Source: Paludibacteraceae bacterium
GTDB lineage: Bacteria > Bacteroidota > Bacteroidia > Bacteroidales > Paludibacteraceae
Assembly: GCA_017503075.1 (NCBI GenBank)
Contig: JAFVTU010000021.1
Coordinates: 1-64,000 of the forward strand
Direction: 5' to 3'
Length of the DNA stretch: 64,000 nt
The position numbers were made by a program, and so were the translations under genes. This document shows, in pieces, positions 50,769 to 59,798 of this stretch; within the stretch, counting starts at the first letter, position 1, and every line of letters starts with the position of its first letter. The notes beneath the pieces were generated by a model. That model was not told the DNA's origin and searched no databases. It saw only the letters and a list, made by a program, of their open reading frames with translations.

Positions 50769-51494
50769 AAGAGATATGGTATAATAGGCAATCCATTGGG
50801 ACATTCGTATTCGGAGCGATACTTTACTGACTTGTTTGTACGAGAAGGGTTAGATGCAGTGTATCACCCCTATGCAATAGAAAGTATTGAGGAAGCGAAA
50901 GGTTTGTTGATGGAGTTGGACGGTGCAAATGTAACCTACCCCTACAAGGAAGCCATCATACCCTACCTACGCGAAGTGGACGAAGTAGCAAGACAAATCG
51001 GTGCGGTAAATGTGATACACAAAGGAAAAGGACACAACACCGATTGGATAGGTTTTAGGGATAGTCTGGGAAGTATACTGACAACAGACGACAAGCGTGC
51101 GTTACTACTAGGCACCGGAGGCGTGAGCAAAGCCATACAATATGCATTGCAAGAGATGGGGATAGCATGTACGGTGGTGAGCAGGAAGGTAAAAGGCGAG
51201 AGGCGAGAGGTAATCAGTTATGATGAAGTGTATGAGGAGGTGATGGCAGCACATCAGATAGTGGTGAATTGTACGCCTCTGGGTATGCATCCACTAGAAG
51301 GGGAGATGCCAAAGATACCCTATGAATGGCTGACGGAGAAACATTTGCTATACGACTGCATTTATAATCCCGAAAAGACCCTGTTCTTGCAGATGGGAGA
51401 AAGACAAGGATGCAGGACAAAGAACGGTCTGGAGATGCTACAAAAGCAAGCAGATGAGGCGTGGAAGATTTGGACGCTCGCAGAGCGAAAGTGA
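50766..51494 (+). CDS. aroE: Shikimate dehydrogenase
   Basis: 242 residues. IIGNPLGHSYSERYF (shikimate site), NVTYPYKEAIIPYL (catalytic Lys), GAVNVIHK, LLLGTGGVSKAIQYAL (NADP site) and NCTPLGMHP are present. It reduces 3-dehydroshikimate in the aromatic pathway. Residues 141-150 (RKVKGERREV) are coded by four 7-bp units in the loop after the NADP-binding strand CTVVSRK. The ATG at 50766 is preferred over a GTG at 50757. Confidence 0.94.
   Translation: MKRYGIIGNPLGHSYSERYFTDLFVREGLDAVYHPYAIESIEEAKGLLMELDGANVTYPYKEAIIPYLREVDEVARQIGAVNVIHKGKGHNTDWIGFRDSLGSILTTDDKRALLLGTGGVSKAIQYALQEMGIACTVVSRKVKGERREVISYDEVYEEVMAAHQIVVNCTPLGMHPLEGEMPKIPYEWLTEKHLLYDCIYNPEKTLFLQMGERQGCRTKNGLEMLQKQADEAWKIWTLAERK
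51187..51214 (+). repeat. Heptad array inside aroE
   Basis: AGGTAAA, AGGCGAG, AGGCGAG and AGGTAAT in exact phase; it codes KVKGERREV, the same peptide type as the mnmE insert. Confidence 0.85.
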
Positions 51495-51517
51495 GAGTTG
51501 AGAGATAAGTGATAAGT
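51490..51517 (+). repeat. Heptad array between aroE and the DUF4831 gene
   Basis: AGTGAGA, GTTGAGA, GATAAGT and GATAAGT; it overlaps the aroE stop and ends 2 bp before the ATG at 51520. Confidence 0.8.
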
Positions 51518-51519
51518 AT

Positions 51520-52584
51520 ATGAAAAAGTGTATTTTGAGTATTTTGGTTATGTGGGTGGCAATGATGTGCCACGCACAATTGGTCTTAGAGAATGAGGCT
51601 GCAGTGGTGTACTATATGCCTAAGAACGAAGTGGCTATCACATTGCATTACACGGTAGTGGATGAGGAGCCTGGCATCTTCTATCAGTATGCTAAACGCT
51701 ATTTAGGCGCACAGGAAGTAGTAACCGAAGCAAAGAGAAGTTACCTATTGACACATATAAGTACCGAGTTACTAACAGAAGCGGACATCACTCGCGCATA
51801 TAAGGTAACTGCTGGTCAAGGTGTCAAAGAGCAGTTAATTACCCTAAGCGAGGATGGTAGGTTGTTGGGGTATGGTTTGGAGGGCGCAGCAGAGCCGTTA
51901 TTGTTTAGCGGACTGACAGAGCCCTGTTGTTTAGAGGACGCGGCAAAGCCAAACTGTTTAGAGGAGGGAGAGTTGATGCCATTATTGGAGGAGCAATTTA
52001 TGGCTAGTTCGACGATGAAGATGGCGGAAGGTGCTGCGAAATTGATTTATCGTATTCGTGAAACACGATTGAACTTATTGGCTTGTGAAGTGGAGCATAT
52101 GCCTGCCGACGGTAAAGCGATGGAGTTAGTTTTGGCGGAATTGGATAAGCAAGAGCAAGCATTGGTGGAATTGTTTGTAGGAAAGAAGAAAACGCATATT
52201 CAATCCAAGACTGTTAAGTATTCGCCTGAGGAGTGCGTACAGAAAGCGGTATTGTGTAGGTTCTCAATGCACAATGGTGTGGTAGATGCAGATGACTTGA
52301 GTGGTGAGCCAGTGTACATAAGTGTAGATGCTACCCAAGAGATGGTACAAACGCTGATAGATGAGCAGAGCAAGATGCCAGCATTGTCGCAGTTGTATTA
52401 CAACTTGCCAGGAGAGGCACAGTTGGTAATGGAGTACAAGGGTGAAGAAATGGTCAATGAAAAGTACCAGATAGCGCAGTTGGGTGTGGCAATACCATTT
52501 GCAAAGCAATTATTTACCAGTAAGCAGAGTCCAGTGATTAGAATTAATCCATTTACTGGAAACATCTTGTCTATTAAGCAATGA
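51520..52584 (+). CDS. DUF4831 family exported protein
   Basis: 354 residues with a signal peptide (ending CHAQ). VVYYMPKNEVAITLHYTVVDEEPGIFYQYAKRYLGAQEVV and the ending FAKQLFTSKQSPVIRINPFTGNILSI match DUF4831, a Bacteroidota periplasmic or surface family of unknown role. Residues about 119-149 (GLEGAAEP..CLEDAAKPNCLEEGE) come from three to four tandem 26-28-bp repeat units and are unlikely to be ancestral. It overlaps the DUF4835 gene by 4 bp (ATGA). Confidence 0.85.
   Translation: MKKCILSILVMWVAMMCHAQLVLENEAAVVYYMPKNEVAITLHYTVVDEEPGIFYQYAKRYLGAQEVVTEAKRSYLLTHISTELLTEADITRAYKVTAGQGVKEQLITLSEDGRLLGYGLEGAAEPLLFSGLTEPCCLEDAAKPNCLEEGELMPLLEEQFMASSTMKMAEGAAKLIYRIRETRLNLLACEVEHMPADGKAMELVLAELDKQEQALVELFVGKKKTHIQSKTVKYSPEECVQKAVLCRFSMHNGVVDADDLSGEPVYISVDATQEMVQTLIDEQSKMPALSQLYYNLPGEAQLVMEYKGEEMVNEKYQIAQLGVAIPFAKQLFTSKQSPVIRINPFTGNILSIKQ
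51875..51964 (+). repeat. Tandem GTTTAGAGGACGC-type units inside the DUF4831 gene
   Basis: Units begin at 51875 (GTTTGGAGGGCGC), 51903 (GTTTAGCGGACTG), 51929 (GTTTAGAGGACGC) and 51956 (GTTTAGAGG). Each starts the same way and then differs in a short GC-rich stem such as GGC-AAA-GCC. Confidence 0.8.
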
Positions 52585-53489
52585 AACGAATAGTATGGGT
52601 AATAGCCCTTTTGGGTAGTGTATGGAGTGTGTATGGTCAGGAGTTGCGCTGTACGGTGACAATCAACTCGGATCAGGTGCAAGGTAGCAACAAGGAGATG
52701 TTTAACACTTTGAAGCAAAGCATCGAGGAGTTTGTGAACACATCTCGTTGGACTAATATGACCTTTCAAGAGAAAGAGAAGATCGAGTGCAACATGTTGC
52801 TAGTGGTGAAGAGTGTGGAGAATGATATGTTGAATTGTGAGTTTACTTGTCAGAGTCGTCGTCCAGTGTATGGTACGAGTTATACCACCCCTACCTTGAA
52901 TTTTAAGGACAACAATTTTGTATTCACCTATCAAGAGTACGACCGACTGGATTATCAGCAAAGTGTGTTTACAACCAATCTGACAGCTTTATTGGCTTAT
53001 TACTGTTATCTGATTATTGGTCATGACATGGATTCGTTTTCCAAGTTGGGTGGTACGCCATATTTTCAAGCATGCGAGAACATTGTGACTGCGGCGCAAT
53101 CGGCATCATTAGACAACGCTGAAGCTGCAGGATGGAAAGCATTTGAAAGCAATCGCAATCGCTATGCACTTATCAACAATTTGATGGATGAAGCGTTTAA
53201 GAAATATCGGATATATTACTATGATTACCACCGTCATGGTTTGGATGAGATGGTGAACAATGTAGCTAATGGTCGTGCGCGTATCGCAAAAGATATTAAA
53301 GTACTGAAAGAGGCATACAACGCAAGACCTGCCACTTATGTAATCAACGCTTTCTTAGACGCAAAGTCCGATGAATTGGTGAATATATTTAAGAAAGGTA
53401 CTAGCGAAGAAAAGAAAATGGTATATGAATTGCTGATGGACATTGATCCTACCCGACAAAGCACATATGACGAGATTAACCGTGACTAA
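52581..53489 (+). CDS. DUF4835 family exported protein
   Basis: 302 residues with a signal peptide (ending VYGQ). QELRCTVTINSDQVQGSNKEMFNTLKQSIEEFVN, GTSYTTPTLNFKDNNFVFTY and the conserved YYCYLIIGHDMDSFSKLGG identify this Bacteroidota family, often located near coaBC. Role unknown; perhaps outer-membrane or surface. It is translationally coupled to the DUF4831 gene. Confidence 0.88.
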   Translation: MKRIVWVIALLGSVWSVYGQELRCTVTINSDQVQGSNKEMFNTLKQSIEEFVNTSRWTNMTFQEKEKIECNMLLVVKSVENDMLNCEFTCQSRRPVYGTSYTTPTLNFKDNNFVFTYQEYDRLDYQQSVFTTNLTALLAYYCYLIIGHDMDSFSKLGGTPYFQACENIVTAAQSASLDNAEAAGWKAFESNRNRYALINNLMDEAFKKYRIYYYDYHRHGLDEMVNNVANGRARIAKDIKVLKEAYNARPATYVINAFLDAKSDELVNIFKKGTSEEKKMVYELLMDIDPTRQSTYDEINRD

Positions 53490-53514
53490 TAAATAGCAAA
53501 TAAATAACAAAACA
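53487..53514 (+). repeat. Heptad array between the DUF4835 gene and pheT
   Basis: TAATAAA, TAGCAAA, TAAATAA and CAAAACA in 7-bp phase from the stop codon, 2 bp before the pheT ATG. Confidence 0.65.
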
Positions 53515-53516
53515 AT

Positions 53517-56042
53517 ATGAATATTTCGTATAATTGGCTCAAACGCTACATTGCGTTGAATGATTCTGCAGAAGAAGTAGCACAGGTTTTGACTTCCATC
53601 GGTTTGGAAGTAGGCAAAGTAGAGAATGTACAAACCATCAAAGGCGGGCTAGAAGGTCTCGTAGTAGGTGAAGTAATCACCTGCGTAGATCACCCTAACT
53701 CCGACCACCTACATATCACAACTACGCGCGTGGCTCCCGATGCAGAGCCATTGCAAATTGTTTGCGGTGCACCTAACGTAGCAGCAGGTCAAAAGGTGAT
53801 TGTAGCTACCGTAGGCACTGTACTCTACGATGGCGATGAGAAATTTACCATCAAGAAAGGCAAGATCCGTGGCGAGGAGTCGTTGGGTATGATCTGTGCC
53901 GAAGATGAGATTGGTGTAGGTACCAGTCACGAAGGCATCATGGTACTCCCTGCCGACACTCCAGTAGGTATGCCTGCTAAGGAGTATTTCGGCGTAGAAG
54001 ACGATACTCTCATCGAGGTGGACATCACACCTAACCGTGCAGACGGTGCTAGTCACTATGGCGTAGCACGCGACCTATATGCATACTATCAAGCCAAAGG
54101 TGTGAATGTTGCATTGGTTAAGCCAAGCGTTGAGGATTTCAAAGTAAATAGCAATGCATTGCCTATCGAAGTAGTGGTAGAAAATGCTGAAGCATGCCCT
54201 CGCTACACGGGCGTGAGTATCAAAGGCGTAACGATCAAGGAGTCGCCCGATTGGCTCAAGAAAGCCCTCAACACCATCGGTATTCGCCCTATCAACAACG
54301 TGGTGGACGTGACCAATTTCGTACTTCACGAGATGGGACAAGCACTCCACTCTTTTGATGCAGATAAGATCAAAGGCAATAAAGTGATTGTGAAGAACGC
54401 TACCGAAGGTCAGAAGTTCGTGACCTTGGACGGTGTAGAGCGTACCCTCTCAGCAGCAGACTTGATGATTTGCAATGCAGAAGAGCCAATGTGTATAGCA
54501 GGTGTATTCGGTGGACAAGACTCTGGTATCAGCGAAACAACTACTAACGTCTTCCTTGAGAGCGCATACTTCGACCCTGTGAGCATTCGCAAGACCGCTC
54601 GCCGTCATCAACTATCTACCGATGCAAGTTTCCGCTATGAGCGTGGTTGCGACCCAAATAATACACTCTATGTACTCAAGCGTTGCGCATTGCTCATCCA
54701 AGAGGTAGCGGGTGGAGAAATTGCAATGGAGATTGTAGATCGCTGCGCTGTAGATGGTAGATCGGCTACGCCTGTAGATGGTAGTAAAGTGTTTGCGCCA
54801 TTCCCTGTTGAGTTAAACATCGACCGCGTAAATGCATTGATTGGCAAAGAGTTGGGTGAAGAGTTGATAGAGAAGATTCTTCGTGCGATGGAAGTTGATA
54901 TATATAGCAAAGAAGGTAAAGTATGGCAGTTAGGCGTGCCTCGCTACCGTGTAGACGTACAACGCGAATGTGATGTAGTGGAGGATATTCTCCGCATCTA
55001 CGGCTACAACAATGTAGAGTTCCCTGAGAAGTTAAATACTTCTCTCAGTTATAATCCAAAGCCCAACCCAGTGGCATTGCAGATTCGTATATCCGAGCAA
55101 CTTACTGCTCAAGGGTTCAATGAGATATTGAACAACTCACTCACCAAAGTATCATACTATGAGCCATTGGAAGGATTGTCGTTGGCTACCTGCGTGAAGA
55201 TCATGAACCCACTGAGCCAAGACTTGGGCGTGATGCGTCAGACCTTGCTCTTTGGTGGACTGGAGAGTATTCAACGCAATGCAAATCGCAAGAACGCCGA
55301 CCTGAAGTTATATGAGTTTGGCAACTGCTACCATTACAACGCACAGAAAATTGCAGATAGACAAGCCAAAGATCCTCATTGGACATATGATCCTCTTTAT
55401 GCATACTACGAAGAGCCACACTTGGCATTGTGGTTGACAGGTAACAAATCTGCACAATCATGGGTGCAAAAAGAGGAGAAGACTAGCTTCTACACCCTGC
55501 ATGCATATGTGAACAATGTGCTCCGTCGTTTGGGCGTGAATATAGCAAACTGCACACTCGAGCCACAGGAGAATGAGTTATGCGCCGACGGTATGGCTAT
55601 CAAAGCACCTAACGGCAAGCAGATAGGATATATGGGTATCGTAAATGGCAAATTGCTCAAGGCATTCGACATTGACAATCCTGTTTATTATGCCGACTTG
55701 GATTGGAACATGCTGCTCAAACTCAACAAGCAATACAAACCAGTAATCAACGACCTGCCTAAGTTCCCAGAGGTGAAACGCGATTTCGCACTCCTCGTGG
55801 ACAAGTCGGTGAAGTTCGCTGATTTGGCTAAAGCCGCCTTGGCAGCAGAAAAGAAACTGCTGAAGGCAGTCAACCTCTTCGATGTGTACGAAGGCAAGAA
55901 TCTCGAAGCAGGCAAGAAGAGTTATGCACTATCATTCATCCTGCAAGACACAGAGAACACCCTCAAAGATAAGCAAATCGAAGCCATCATGGCGAAACTG
56001 CTCAAGACCTTCGAGGAGAAATTCGGAGCAAAACTGCGTTGA
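53517..56042 (+). CDS. pheT: Phenylalanine--tRNA ligase beta subunit
   Basis: 841 residues. N-terminal tRNA-binding/EMAP-like domain (about 40-150; GEVITCVDHPNSDHLHITTTR), B3/B4 editing domain, B5 domains, core-like domain and C-terminal ferredoxin-fold anticodon-binding domain (PKFPEVKRDFALLVDKSV) are all present. It forms a tetramer with PheS, which is not in the window. Residues about 407-423 (VDRCAVDGRSATPVDG) are coded by mini-hairpin units between domains. It overlaps purN by one base. Confidence 0.97.
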   Translation: MNISYNWLKRYIALNDSAEEVAQVLTSIGLEVGKVENVQTIKGGLEGLVVGEVITCVDHPNSDHLHITTTRVAPDAEPLQIVCGAPNVAAGQKVIVATVGTVLYDGDEKFTIKKGKIRGEESLGMICAEDEIGVGTSHEGIMVLPADTPVGMPAKEYFGVEDDTLIEVDITPNRADGASHYGVARDLYAYYQAKGVNVALVKPSVEDFKVNSNALPIEVVVENAEACPRYTGVSIKGVTIKESPDWLKKALNTIGIRPINNVVDVTNFVLHEMGQALHSFDADKIKGNKVIVKNATEGQKFVTLDGVERTLSAADLMICNAEEPMCIAGVFGGQDSGISETTTNVFLESAYFDPVSIRKTARRHQLSTDASFRYERGCDPNNTLYVLKRCALLIQEVAGGEIAMEIVDRCAVDGRSATPVDGSKVFAPFPVELNIDRVNALIGKELGEELIEKILRAMEVDIYSKEGKVWQLGVPRYRVDVQRECDVVEDILRIYGYNNVEFPEKLNTSLSYNPKPNPVALQIRISEQLTAQGFNEILNNSLTKVSYYEPLEGLSLATCVKIMNPLSQDLGVMRQTLLFGGLESIQRNANRKNADLKLYEFGNCYHYNAQKIADRQAKDPHWTYDPLYAYYEEPHLALWLTGNKSAQSWVQKEEKTSFYTLHAYVNNVLRRLGVNIANCTLEPQENELCADGMAIKAPNGKQIGYMGIVNGKLLKAFDIDNPVYYADLDWNMLLKLNKQYKPVINDLPKFPEVKRDFALLVDKSVKFADLAKAALAAEKKLLKAVNLFDVYEGKNLEAGKKSYALSFILQDTENTLKDKQIEAIMAKLLKTFEEKFGAKLR
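54735..54784 (+). repeat. GTAGAT/mini-hairpin element inside pheT
   Basis: GTAGAT, CGCTGCGCT, GTAGATGGTAGAT, CGGCTACGCCT, GTAGATGGTAG: constant linkers alternate with different GC hairpins, as in the spacers at 26.87 and 37.57 kb. In frame. Confidence 0.75.
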
Positions 56043-56593
56043 TGACCAATCTCCTCTCACATATCGCCGTGTTTGCTTCTGGCACTGGTACCACGCTGCA
56101 AACGTTGATTGATCAGCAAACGCAGCGCGGCTACTACATTGCATTGGTAGTTACCAATCGCGAATGTCCAGCCATAGAGCGAGCCAAACAGGCAAATATC
56201 CCTACTCTACAATCAAAAGACTGGACTGAGATTGACAATGCACTAACTGGTCATCATATCCAATTGATTGTATTGGCTGGTTACCTTGCCATCATCCCAG
56301 AGTGGATATGCACAAAGTGGGAAAAACGCATTATCAATATCCATCCATCGCTCTTGCCCAAACATGGTGGCAAAGGTATGTATGGAATGCATGTGCACGA
56401 GGCAGTATGGAAAGCAGGGGAGAAGGAAACAGGGTGTACAGTACACTACGTCAGCGCAGAGATAGATAGCGGCAGTATTATCGCTCAGTCGGTAGTGGAG
56501 GTTAAAGAAAGTGACACTCCCAATACTATTGCACAACGTGTACAAGCAGCCGAAAAAGTGTTACTCCCTCGCGTGATTGGGGAGTTAATCTGA
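56042..56593 (+). CDS. purN: Phosphoribosylglycinamide formyltransferase
   Basis: 183 residues. FASGTGTTLQTLID (for GSGTNL), VVTNRECPAIERA, and the catalytic Asn-His-Asp set in INIHPSLLPKHGG, GCTVHYVSAEIDSGSII are present. It transfers formyl from 10-formyl-THF to GAR in purine synthesis. The ATG at 56042 overlaps the pheT stop (TGATG). The end overlaps pnuC on the other strand by 9 bp. Confidence 0.95.
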   Translation: MTNLLSHIAVFASGTGTTLQTLIDQQTQRGYYIALVVTNRECPAIERAKQANIPTLQSKDWTEIDNALTGHHIQLIVLAGYLAIIPEWICTKWEKRIINIHPSLLPKHGGKGMYGMHVHEAVWKAGEKETGCTVHYVSAEIDSGSIIAQSVVEVKESDTPNTIAQRVQAAEKVLLPRVIGELI

Positions 56594-57265
56594 TTTATTC
56601 TTGATGTTTTCCAGCGATTTAGTCCATTGGATGTAACCATACACACAGTTAGCACACCAAAATGCATACTGCGCTGCCATGCAATAGTTTGCGGCGCGCA
56701 ACCACATCACCAAAGCTAGTATATCTACGATCAACCATAAGTACCATTGCTCGCGGTACGCCATTACCATCAATATTTGTGCAGCAATAGCAGGCACCGT
56801 CGTGAACGCATCCAAATACGGTTGCGGGTCGTCTGTATATTGCTGTAAGAGCCACCCTGTGAACACCGATAGCAATACGACAGCCACAATCAAGAACGGG
56901 AATACATTTTTGGACAAACGGCGTGTATGTACCTGCAATGTATTACTATTCATGCGCCTACGCCAACAATAAACGCCATAAATCATGGTAATAAAATAGT
57001 AGATATTGATAGCTATCTCAGCATAGAAATGCTCAACGCAGCATAAGTAGGTATAAGTGATTACTTGTGCAAAGCCAAACACAAAAGTAAGTATGTTTCC
57101 TTGCGCCCCAAGTACGACGGAGCATATGCCCAACATGCCACTGACCAAAGCCAGCGGGCTATGGGGAGCTATGAAATAAACAACAAGTTGCACGATCAAG
57201 CCCAAAGCAAGAAACCACCAAGTAGCTTGTGAGATAAACAGTATGGAACTACTTCTTCTTGGCAT
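56585..57265 (-). CDS. pnuC: PnuC family transporter
   Basis: 226 residues with about seven membrane helices. The ending WYLWLIVDILALVMWL and YAFWCANCVYGYIQW is the PnuC signature. It imports nicotinamide riboside or, in related members, other vitamins such as thiamine. It starts within the last 17 bp of the lipoprotein gene upstream, so it is coupled to that operon. No riboswitch is visible in front. Confidence 0.92.
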   Translation of the reverse strand: MPRRSSSILFISQATWWFLALGLIVQLVVYFIAPHSPLALVSGMLGICSVVLGAQGNILTFVFGFAQVITYTYLCCVEHFYAEIAINIYYFITMIYGVYCWRRRMNSNTLQVHTRRLSKNVFPFLIVAVVLLSVFTGWLLQQYTDDPQPYLDAFTTVPAIAAQILMVMAYREQWYLWLIVDILALVMWLRAANYCMAAQYAFWCANCVYGYIQWTKSLENIKNKSD

Positions 57266-59135
57266 TCTTACTAGTCAAAGCTTTGGGTTTGGACAAAATT
57301 TGTGGTTTGGCTAGATGATCAAACACTTCTTCAAAATCCCAGTTGGCACGTAGCTTGAGTTTTTTAGGATAGTAGTAAATTGGCTCAGGTTGTTGCAATA
57401 GCAGCCAGTCGCCAGTAGTCCATTTCCCATCTCCATTCTGGTCGATATACAAGCGCAGATAAAAAGTAGCCGGCTTAAGATATTGGAACAATGCTCCATC
57501 TGCACTAGCAGGCAATTCCTTAAGCACCTTCTCTTTTTCATCTAGTAATTGGATGCGTGCAAGAGGATCAAAAGCTGCCATCTTAACGCGCAAAGAAGAA
57601 TAATCGTTCTTAGATTTTAGTTTTATATTTTTCTGAATACTATCGTTGCTAGCCCCATAAATATCAATACAAGCTGCAGAGTCAATCTTGAGCAGGTATG
57701 TCTCCTCTGGCTGTAGGTTAGCAATAATATACAACATCATCGCGAGGGAGTCGCTGCGCAGAATTTCGAATGACATAGGATGCATGAGAGTATCCACCTT
57801 GTGCGACAGGTGAAAGAGCGAATCATGGATATCTGCTATAGGAAAAGCAGAAGTAATACGAATCGTATCAAATATATCAAATGATGCAGAAGCATTGGTT
57901 CGGAGTTCTAATTTACGTTCGCGTTTCTTCCGCTCGATGGCTTCGCGAGCTTTGTCAGACATACGAGGACGACGGTAGACAGCCAAGACGGTATCCGTCT
58001 GTGGAATTAGATTATAAAGCGAATCTGTGACTAAGTATTGCATTTGCATATAAATGCTATCCATACTAATGGCAATGGAGTCTGTAAGCCAATAGGTGAT
58101 TGTATCAAAGTTTTGTGACGCTTGAAAAAGGCAATAGTTGGTGAAATTTACCCATGCCGAATCATTGTGCAATGAGTCCACTTCGCTAGGGCGCAAAGCT
58201 TGAATCATAGGCATTGAGTCTTGAGGCGCTGAGAAGATTAAGGTAAATGCATGTTGCTCATCACGACGTATCCCTTGAAAGTAGCGACGCTGTTTACTTT
58301 CCTCAAAATACCATAGCACCAACGAATCAGGGTAGAAATGTGTAATAGAATGGTGTAAGATAGAGTCCGGTAATCGAGTGAAGAGCGTATCTCCAGTAAT
58401 GGAATCAAGAGCAAGCGTATCGCGCCATAGAGTATCATAGTGTAGTTTTATATCAAATGACGGCGTGATGACAGAGTCATAGAAAGCTAAGCCCTCACCA
58501 GGTTGGTATATGAAATCACGGCTGATATCATTGAGAGCATAGAGGCGATAGCTACCAGGTTGGATGTTGTGAATAACGAAGTTCCCCTCGGAGTCAGTAC
58601 GCGTGACACGTGCAAAAGGAAGGGCACTCAAAGCTGAATCTGCCATATTACGATGGATACCGACCAAGACAGCCGGTTTAGGGCTTAGTGTAGCCGCATC
58701 ATAAACCGTTCCAGAGATGGCGAGAGAGTCAATATAGTCACCTGTAGAGAAAGCAAAAACATATCCTTCTAATGGTACTTTCTCATTATAATCGCAGATA
58801 GCCGCTCCAAAATTGATTGTATAGGTAGTAGAATCTTGTAAATCCTCTTGAAATATCACAGATAACGTCTTGCCAATGGCTTTCACCTCAGGTGCATTTT
58901 GCTGAGGTGGCGAGATGAGGACATTATTTTGAATATCATCCAATTGAATGTATTCGTCAAAGGTTACCTCTATTGTTTTACCTTTAAATGCGAGCATTCC
59001 GTTGATAGGCAACTCCTTGAGTACCTTTGGAGGAATCGTGTCACGAGGCCCTCCCTGAGGTCCTTGTCCGCGATTAGCACATGACGCTATTAAAAGCATC
59101 ATCATAACGACTATGTATAGGTATCTTTTATTCAT
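57249..59135 (-). CDS. Lipoprotein with N-terminal Ig-like (Big_5/SbsA) domain
   Basis: 628 residues. MNKRYLYIVVMMMLLIASC carries a lipobox (IASC). GGPRDTIPPKVLKELPINGMLAFKGKTIEVTFDEYIQL...TYTINFGAAICDYNEKVPLEGYVFAFSTG is the Big_5 domain; a carboxypeptidase-regulatory domain (GNFVIHNIQPGSYRLYALND) follows. This architecture is a conserved Bacteroidota surface lipoprotein of unknown role. The ATG at 59135 is 2 bp after the deacetylase stop. Confidence 0.85.
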   Translation of the reverse strand: MNKRYLYIVVMMMLLIASCANRGQGPQGGPRDTIPPKVLKELPINGMLAFKGKTIEVTFDEYIQLDDIQNNVLISPPQQNAPEVKAIGKTLSVIFQEDLQDSTTYTINFGAAICDYNEKVPLEGYVFAFSTGDYIDSLAISGTVYDAATLSPKPAVLVGIHRNMADSALSALPFARVTRTDSEGNFVIHNIQPGSYRLYALNDISRDFIYQPGEGLAFYDSVITPSFDIKLHYDTLWRDTLALDSITGDTLFTRLPDSILHHSITHFYPDSLVLWYFEESKQRRYFQGIRRDEQHAFTLIFSAPQDSMPMIQALRPSEVDSLHNDSAWVNFTNYCLFQASQNFDTITYWLTDSIAISMDSIYMQMQYLVTDSLYNLIPQTDTVLAVYRRPRMSDKAREAIERKKRERKLELRTNASASFDIFDTIRITSAFPIADIHDSLFHLSHKVDTLMHPMSFEILRSDSLAMMLYIIANLQPEETYLLKIDSAACIDIYGASNDSIQKNIKLKSKNDYSSLRVKMAAFDPLARIQLLDEKEKVLKELPASADGALFQYLKPATFYLRLYIDQNGDGKWTTGDWLLLQQPEPIYYYPKKLKLRANWDFEEVFDHLAKPQILSKPKALTSKNAKKK

Positions 59136-59137
59136 AA

Positions 59138-59770
59138 TCAACAACTTGTGATCAACGGTTTTATTTCATATCCATTAGCTTGTAACCACTTGATTATTAA
59201 AGGAAGCAAGTGCAACATTCTATCTCGTGATTTGAGCGAATCGTGCAAAACAATGATACTACCATTGCGGGTGTATCGTTTGACAACTGATAGCATTTTT
59301 TCCACCGAATATGATGGATTGTAATCGTGTGTAAGCACGTCCCACAAATAGATACTATAGCCCGCTTGTAGCAAAGCCCGTTTTTGTGCTAAACGCATTC
59401 TGCCATGCGGCGGTCGAAAAAGTTTAGTTTGTAGTACTTCAGCAGCATGCTTGACATCAGCTATATAGTTATCGGTGCAAGATTGGCAACCGCGCATATG
59501 GTGGTAGGTATGATTTCCTATGGTATGTCCTTCAGCACGCACACGAGCCAACAACTCAGGATAACGTTCTGCATTTTCTGCTACCATAAAAAAGGTGGCT
59601 TTGACATCATATTGAAGAAGGATGTCTAACACTTGTGGTGTACACTGGGGAATTGGACCATCATCAAAGGTTAGATATACGACCCTCGACGATGGTTTCA
59701 TTCGCCATACAACTCCTCTATAGAGGCGTTGCATCCATGTTGGGAATTGATATAATAGTCTAATAAGCAC
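59138..59770 (-). CDS. Polysaccharide deacetylase family protein (NodB-type)
   Basis: 210 residues. NodB motifs: YLTFDDGP (catalytic and metal Asp), HTYHH, RPPHGRMRLAQ, LWDVLTHDY and IVLHDS. A short basic, hydrophobic N-terminus may attach it to the membrane. It probably removes acetyl groups from peptidoglycan or another GlcNAc polymer. It lies in the minus-strand operon between the glucokinase and the lipoprotein. Confidence 0.92.
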   Translation of the reverse strand: MLIRLLYQFPTWMQRLYRGVVWRMKPSSRVVYLTFDDGPIPQCTPQVLDILLQYDVKATFFMVAENAERYPELLARVRAEGHTIGNHTYHHMRGCQSCTDNYIADVKHAAEVLQTKLFRPPHGRMRLAQKRALLQAGYSIYLWDVLTHDYNPSYSVEKMLSVVKRYTRNGSIIVLHDSLKSRDRMLHLLPLIIKWLQANGYEIKPLITSC

Positions 59771-59798
59771 CTAACAGTAGCATCGCTAAACACCATTC

